From JAQGMO01 sp050954505 (lineage in GTDB: Bacteria; Pseudomonadota; Gammaproteobacteria; Burkholderiales; Burkholderiaceae_D), in NCBI GenBank assembly GCA_050954505.1, contig JBPBPY010000116.1, positions 1 to 9,707 on the forward strand: DNA of 9,707 nucleotides. The letters are read 5' to 3'. The notes under the pieces were generated by a model. That model had not been told where the DNA came from, searched no databases, and saw nothing but the letters and a program-made list of their open reading frames with translations. Of the stretch, positions 6,068 through 9,707 are shown piece after piece (position 1 is the stretch's first letter; each line of letters begins with the position of its first letter). The translations under genes and the position numbers were made by a program.

Positions 6068-8716
6068 CTAGGCGACGATGTTGACCAGTTTGCCTGGCAC
6101 GACAATGATCTTTTTCGGCGTGCCGCTCAGGTACTTCTGCACGCTTTCCTCGGCCAGCGCAGCGGCTTCGATGGTGGCACGGTCGGCATCCTTGGACACC
6201 GTGATGCTGCCACGCAGCTTGCCATTGACCTGCACCATCAGCGCGATCTCGGCCTGTTCCAGCGCAGCGGGATCGACCTGCGGCCAAGGCGCGTCCAGGA
6301 TTTCACCATGTTCGGCATTGAATCCAAGTTCATTCCACAGCGTGTGCGTGACATGGGGCGCAACCGGATACAGCGTGCGCAGGAAAATCGACAAGCCTTC
6401 ACGGATGACGGTGGCCGAAGCTGCCGAATCGTCGAGCCTGGCGCCTTCAAGCGTGTTGAGCATCTTCATGTTGGCCGACACTACCGTGTTGTACTGGGTG
6501 CGCTTGAAGTCATGGTCAGCCTGCTGCAGGATCTTGTGGATATCGCGCCGCACGGTTTGCTGGGCTGTATCGAGAGCCGACTGGTTGACCCGGCCAGCGC
6601 CGGCGATGCGCCCGGCCTGCGCATACGCCACGCTCCAGACCCGCTTGATGAAACGGTTGGCGCCTTCGACACCGGTGCCCGACCATTCCAGCGTCTGTTC
6701 CGGCGGCGAGGCAAACATCACGAACAGCCGCGCAGTATCGGCGCCATACAGTGCAATTTGCGTAGCCGGGTCGATGCCGTTGTTCTTCGACTTCGACATC
6801 TTTTCCGTGCCGCCGATTTTCACCTGCTGGCCGTCGCTTTTGAGCACCGCATACAGCGCGCGGCCCTTGTCATCCATCGACAGTTCGACCTGGTCGGGAT
6901 TGATCCATGTCTTCTTGCCGGTTTCATCTTCGCGGTAATAAGTCTCGTTGAGCACCATGCCTTGCGTGAGCAGGTTGGTGAAAGGCTCGTCGAACGACAC
7001 CAGGCCCAGGTCGCGCATGACCTTGGTCCAGAAGCGCGCATACAGCAAATGCAGCACCGCGTGTTCGATGCCGCCGATGTACTGGTCCATCGGCATCCAG
7101 TAATCATTGCGCGCATCGACCATGGCATCGTTGCTGCCCGGCGAGCAATAGCGCATGTAGTACCAGGATGAATCGACAAAGGTATCCATGGTGTCGGTTT
7201 CGCGCCGTGCCGGCTTGCCGCATTTCGGGCAGTCGACATGCAGGAATTGTTCATGCTTGTTGAGTGGATTGCCGCTGCCATCCGGCACGCAATCTTCCGG
7301 CAGCAGCACCGGCAAGTCCTGCTCCGGCACCGGCACATCGCCGCAGCCTGCGCAGTGGATGATCGGAATTGGCGTGCCCCAGTAGCGCTGGCGCGAAATG
7401 CCCCAGTCGCGCAGGCGATAGGTGATCTTCTTTTCACCCAGGCCTTTTTCTTCCAGTGCGGCAGCGACGGCATCGACGGCGGCCTGGAAACCAAGGCCGT
7501 CGAAACGCCCCGAGTTGATGGTGATGCCGTTTTCCTTGTCGCCATACCAGTCATGCCAGAACTCGTTGGAAAACAGCTTGTCGCCGACCTGCACCACCTG
7601 TTCGATCGGCAGCACATATTTTTGCGCAAACGCGAAGTCGCGCTCGTCATGCGCCGGCACGCCCATGACGGCGCCGTCGCCATAGCTCATCAGCACATAG
7701 TTGCCGACCCAGACCTCGATTTGGCGGCCGGTCAATGGATGGGTCACCAGCAAGCCGGTCGGCATGCCCTTCTTTTCCATCGTCGCCATGTCGGCTTCGA
7801 TGACGCTGCCCAGTTTGCACTCGGCGATGAACTCGGCCAGCTCGGCATTGTCTTCGGCGGCAAAGGTGGCCAGCGGATGCTCCGGCGCAATGGCACAGAA
7901 GGTCACGCCCTTGATGGTATCGGCGCGGGTGGTAAACACCCACAGCTTGCCCTCGTTGATCAGCTTGCCGCTGCGGTCGGCAATGGTGTGCGGGAAGGCA
8001 AAGCGCACGCCGGTCGACTTGCCGATCCAGTTGGCTTGCATGGTGCGCACGCGCTCGGGCCAGCCGGGCAAGCCACTTTCGGTTTTCTCGACCAGTTCTT
8101 CGGCATACGACGTGATGCGCGCGTAGTACATCGGGATTTCACGCTTTTCAATCAGCGCGCCCGAACGCCAGCCGCGGCCGTCGACGACTTGTTCATTGGC
8201 CAGCACGGTCTGGTCGACCGGGTCCCAGTTGACGGTGCCGGTCTTCTTGTAGACGATGCCTTTCTCCAGCATCTTCAGGAACATCCACTGATTCCACTTG
8301 TAGTATTCCGGCGTGCAGGCCGTCATCTCGCGCGACCAGTCGATGGCCAGGCCCATGGCTTCCATCTGCTGCTTCATGTGGGCGATGTTGGCATAGGTCC
8401 ATTGCGCAGGCGGCACATGGTTGGCCATGGCGGCATTTTCCGCCGGCATGCCGAACGCATCCCAGCCCATGGGCATGAGGACGTTGTAGCCATTCATGCG
8501 CAGGTAGCGGTACATCACGTCGTTGATGGTGTAGTTGCGCACATGGCCCATGTGCAGATTGCCGGAAGGGTAGGGCAGCATGGAGCAGGCGTAGAATTTC
8601 TTCTTGTCCTGGCCATTTTTGTCCTTGGCAAATTCGACTGCCTTGTAGGCGTCGGTGGCTTGCCAATGCTGTTGCGCGGCTTTTTCTACTTCAACGTGAT
8701 GGTATTTTTCTTGCAT
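6068..8716 (-). CDS. leuS: Leucyl-tRNA synthetase
   Basis: LeuS charges tRNA-Leu with leucine in the cytoplasm and removes mischarged residues. The 882 residues are close to the E. coli length of 860. The class I HIGH motif appears as HMGH at 55-58 in PYPSGNLHMGH, and KMSKS at 639-643. The CP1 editing domain (about 230-430) keeps TTRADT at 262-267 and the editing Asp at about 357 in AHDERD. Two Cys pairs, CAGC (455-458) and CPKC (496-499), are a likely zinc site. The C-terminal NGKLRG (831-836) and VVPGKLVNIVA end are normal. I chose the ATG at 8716, not the longer frame to 8851, because homologues start at MQEKYHH-like sequence and the promoter -10 box at 8754-8759 lies inside the longer frame. 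No clear Shine-Dalgarno sequence precedes the ATG. Confidence 0.97.
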   Translation of the reverse strand: MQEKYHHVEVEKAAQQHWQATDAYKAVEFAKDKNGQDKKKFYACSMLPYPSGNLHMGHVRNYTINDVMYRYLRMNGYNVLMPMGWDAFGMPAENAAMANHVPPAQWTYANIAHMKQQMEAMGLAIDWSREMTACTPEYYKWNQWMFLKMLEKGIVYKKTGTVNWDPVDQTVLANEQVVDGRGWRSGALIEKREIPMYYARITSYAEELVEKTESGLPGWPERVRTMQANWIGKSTGVRFAFPHTIADRSGKLINEGKLWVFTTRADTIKGVTFCAIAPEHPLATFAAEDNAELAEFIAECKLGSVIEADMATMEKKGMPTGLLVTHPLTGRQIEVWVGNYVLMSYGDGAVMGVPAHDERDFAFAQKYVLPIEQVVQVGDKLFSNEFWHDWYGDKENGITINSGRFDGLGFQAAVDAVAAALEEKGLGEKKITYRLRDWGISRQRYWGTPIPIIHCAGCGDVPVPEQDLPVLLPEDCVPDGSGNPLNKHEQFLHVDCPKCGKPARRETDTMDTFVDSSWYYMRYCSPGSNDAMVDARNDYWMPMDQYIGGIEHAVLHLLYARFWTKVMRDLGLVSFDEPFTNLLTQGMVLNETYYREDETGKKTWINPDQVELSMDDKGRALYAVLKSDGQQVKIGGTEKMSKSKNNGIDPATQIALYGADTARLFVMFASPPEQTLEWSGTGVEGANRFIKRVWSVAYAQAGRIAGAGRVNQSALDTAQQTVRRDIHKILQQADHDFKRTQYNTVVSANMKMLNTLEGARLDDSAASATVIREGLSIFLRTLYPVAPHVTHTLWNELGFNAEHGEILDAPWPQVDPAALEQAEIALMVQVNGKLRGSITVSKDADRATIEAAALAEESVQKYLSGTPKKIIVVPGKLVNIVA

Positions 8717-8753
8717 GACGGATGCGAGTGGCGGAAGTGGATGTGAACCGAGC

Positions 8754-8782
8754 ATTATACGGGCATATGCGTGCCGTATTGA
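8754..8782 (-). promoter_or_regulatory. Sigma-70-type promoter of leuS
   Basis: The minus strand has a perfect -10 box TATAAT at 8754-8759. At 17 bases spacing the -35 is TCAATA (8777-8782), only a three-of-six match, so activation or an extended contact may compensate. Transcription would start near 8747 and give a leader of about 30 bases before the leuS ATG. It could drive leuS-lptE-holA-proA-hemJ. Confidence 0.55.
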
Positions 8783-8881
8783 CGGCGCATGCTTGCACCC
8801 GGTGCAGGGAGGCAGGTGCCGTGCCGGCAGGCGTGACGCAGCAGGGTGCACGCTGGCAGGCTTGAGCGCTTTGCCCCTGGG

Positions 8882-8900
8882 GCCGGCACGGCGTGCCGGC
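8882..8900 (-). terminator. Strong hairpin just after the exbD stop
   Basis: GCCGGCAC and GTGCCGGC form a perfect 8-base stem around three bases, nine bases past the exbD stop. A short GCCCC-T-GGGGC palindrome follows directly on the minus strand. There is no T run, so it is not a classical intrinsic terminator; it may protect the exbBD mRNA 3' end or assist Rho-dependent termination before the leuS promoter. Confidence 0.4.
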
Positions 8901-8909
8901 TGCGTTGAT

Positions 8910-9350
<441 letters not shown>

Positions 9351-9363
9351 TGTGTTCCTTTAA

Positions 9364-9380
9364 CAGCCTTCATCAGGCTG
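9364..9380 (-). repeat. Hairpin in the exbB-exbD spacer
   Basis: CAGCCT and AGGCTG form a 6-base stem around five bases, in the 49-base gap between the exbB stop and the exbD start, ending directly before the exbD ribosome binding site. It may tune exbD translation or mRNA processing. Its effect is not known. Confidence 0.4.
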
Positions 9381-9399
9381 AAGTGGTGGGTGTTGCCGC

Positions 9400-9707
9400 T
9401 TATTTGCCGATGCGCGTGCCGGTGGTCAGGTAGGCATGCAGGTCATGGGCAAATGCATCGAGTTCGGCCAGCGTGACGCGGTTGACGCGCGTGAAGGCAT
9501 TGTAGGACAGCACTGCGGGAATCGCCACGGCCAGACCGAGCGCGGTCATGATGAGTGCTTCGCCAACGGGGCCGGCAACCTTGTCGATCTGCACCGTACC
9601 CGAGGCCGAGACTTCGATGAGCGCATGATAGATGCCCCATACCGTCCCCAGCAGGCCAACGAACGGCGCGGTGGAGCCGACCGAGGCCAGCAAGGTCAGG
9701 CCGGTTT
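9400..9707 (-). CDS. exbB: ExbB/TolQ/MotA-family proton channel protein, C-terminal part (5' end beyond window)
   Basis: ExbB is the polytopic inner-membrane subunit that forms the proton channel with ExbD and energises TonB. About 101 C-terminal residues are present, ending with TAA at 9400-9402; the frame is open to the window edge. The family block GSTAPFVGLLGTVWGIYHALI near the start of the visible part and the following GPVGEALIMTALGLAVAIPAVLSYNAF are the most conserved ExbB segments, covering the last two membrane helices. The C-terminal cytoplasmic tail ends in TGTRIGK. The exbD start lies 49 bases downstream, so the two are probably one operon. ExbB is preferred over TolQ because of the pairing with ExbD and the absence of tolA, tolB or pal in view, but that is inference. 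Confidence 0.88.
   Translation of the reverse strand, partial: TGLTLLASVGSTAPFVGLLGTVWGIYHALIEVSASGTVQIDKVAGPVGEALIMTALGLAVAIPAVLSYNAFTRVNRVTLAELDAFAHDLHAYLTTGTRIGK

Noticed and set aside
5771..7171. Plus-strand open frame of 466 codons opposite the leuS 3' part and lptE 5' part
   Set aside because: Composition and position show it to be a shadow of the minus-strand genes.
7238..8746. Long plus-strand open frame of about 500 codons opposite leuS
   Set aside because: It is antisense to a highly conserved leuS, has no recognisable domain, and is rich in His, Gln and Arg, as expected from the opposite strand of GC-rich coding DNA.
8717..8851. Longer leuS starting at 8851
   Set aside because: The extra 45 residues do not resemble LeuS, and the TATAAT box at 8754-8759 falls inside them.

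Overview
This window is a chromosomal, housekeeping stretch of a betaproteobacterium, most likely of the family Oxalobacteraceae (Massilia, Janthinobacterium, Herbaspirillum or Collimonas type). The reasons are the high G+C content, the protein sequences, and the order exbB-exbD-leuS-lptE-holA-proA-hemJ-rlmL, which resembles what I recall from that group. The genus is an inference. Every convincing gene is on the minus strand, so transcription runs from high to low coordinates. I see no tRNA, rRNA, CRISPR array, insertion sequence, prophage or defence genes.

Region by region, in the direction of transcription: (1) 9707-8910 holds the 3' end of exbB and then exbD, two parts of a proton-driven inner-membrane motor. 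The exbD frame is broken by an in-frame TGA after codon 71. (2) 8909-8717 is a spacer with a strong hairpin behind exbD and a clear -10 box (TATAAT) for leuS. (3) 8716-2778 is a compact run of leuS (leucyl-tRNA synthetase), lptE (LPS-assembly lipoprotein), holA (DNA polymerase III delta) and proA (gamma-glutamyl phosphate reductase). An unusual 207-base spacer separates leuS from lptE. (4) proA overlaps hemJ (protoporphyrinogen oxidase) by an ATGA, and after a short spacer with a GC hairpin comes an rlmL-type 23S rRNA methyltransferase. (5) A 295-base spacer with several dyads precedes gabD (succinate-semialdehyde dehydrogenase), whose 3' half is cut off by the window start.

These genes do not form one pathway. 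They are a typical mixed housekeeping cluster covering translation, outer-membrane biogenesis, replication, proline and haem synthesis, and rRNA modification. The two observations most worth following are a roughly 60-residue N-terminal extension of ProA built from five degenerate 11-residue (33-base) tandem repeats that run into the normal ProA start, and the nonsense codon in exbD. I did not find an undescribed multi-gene system here.
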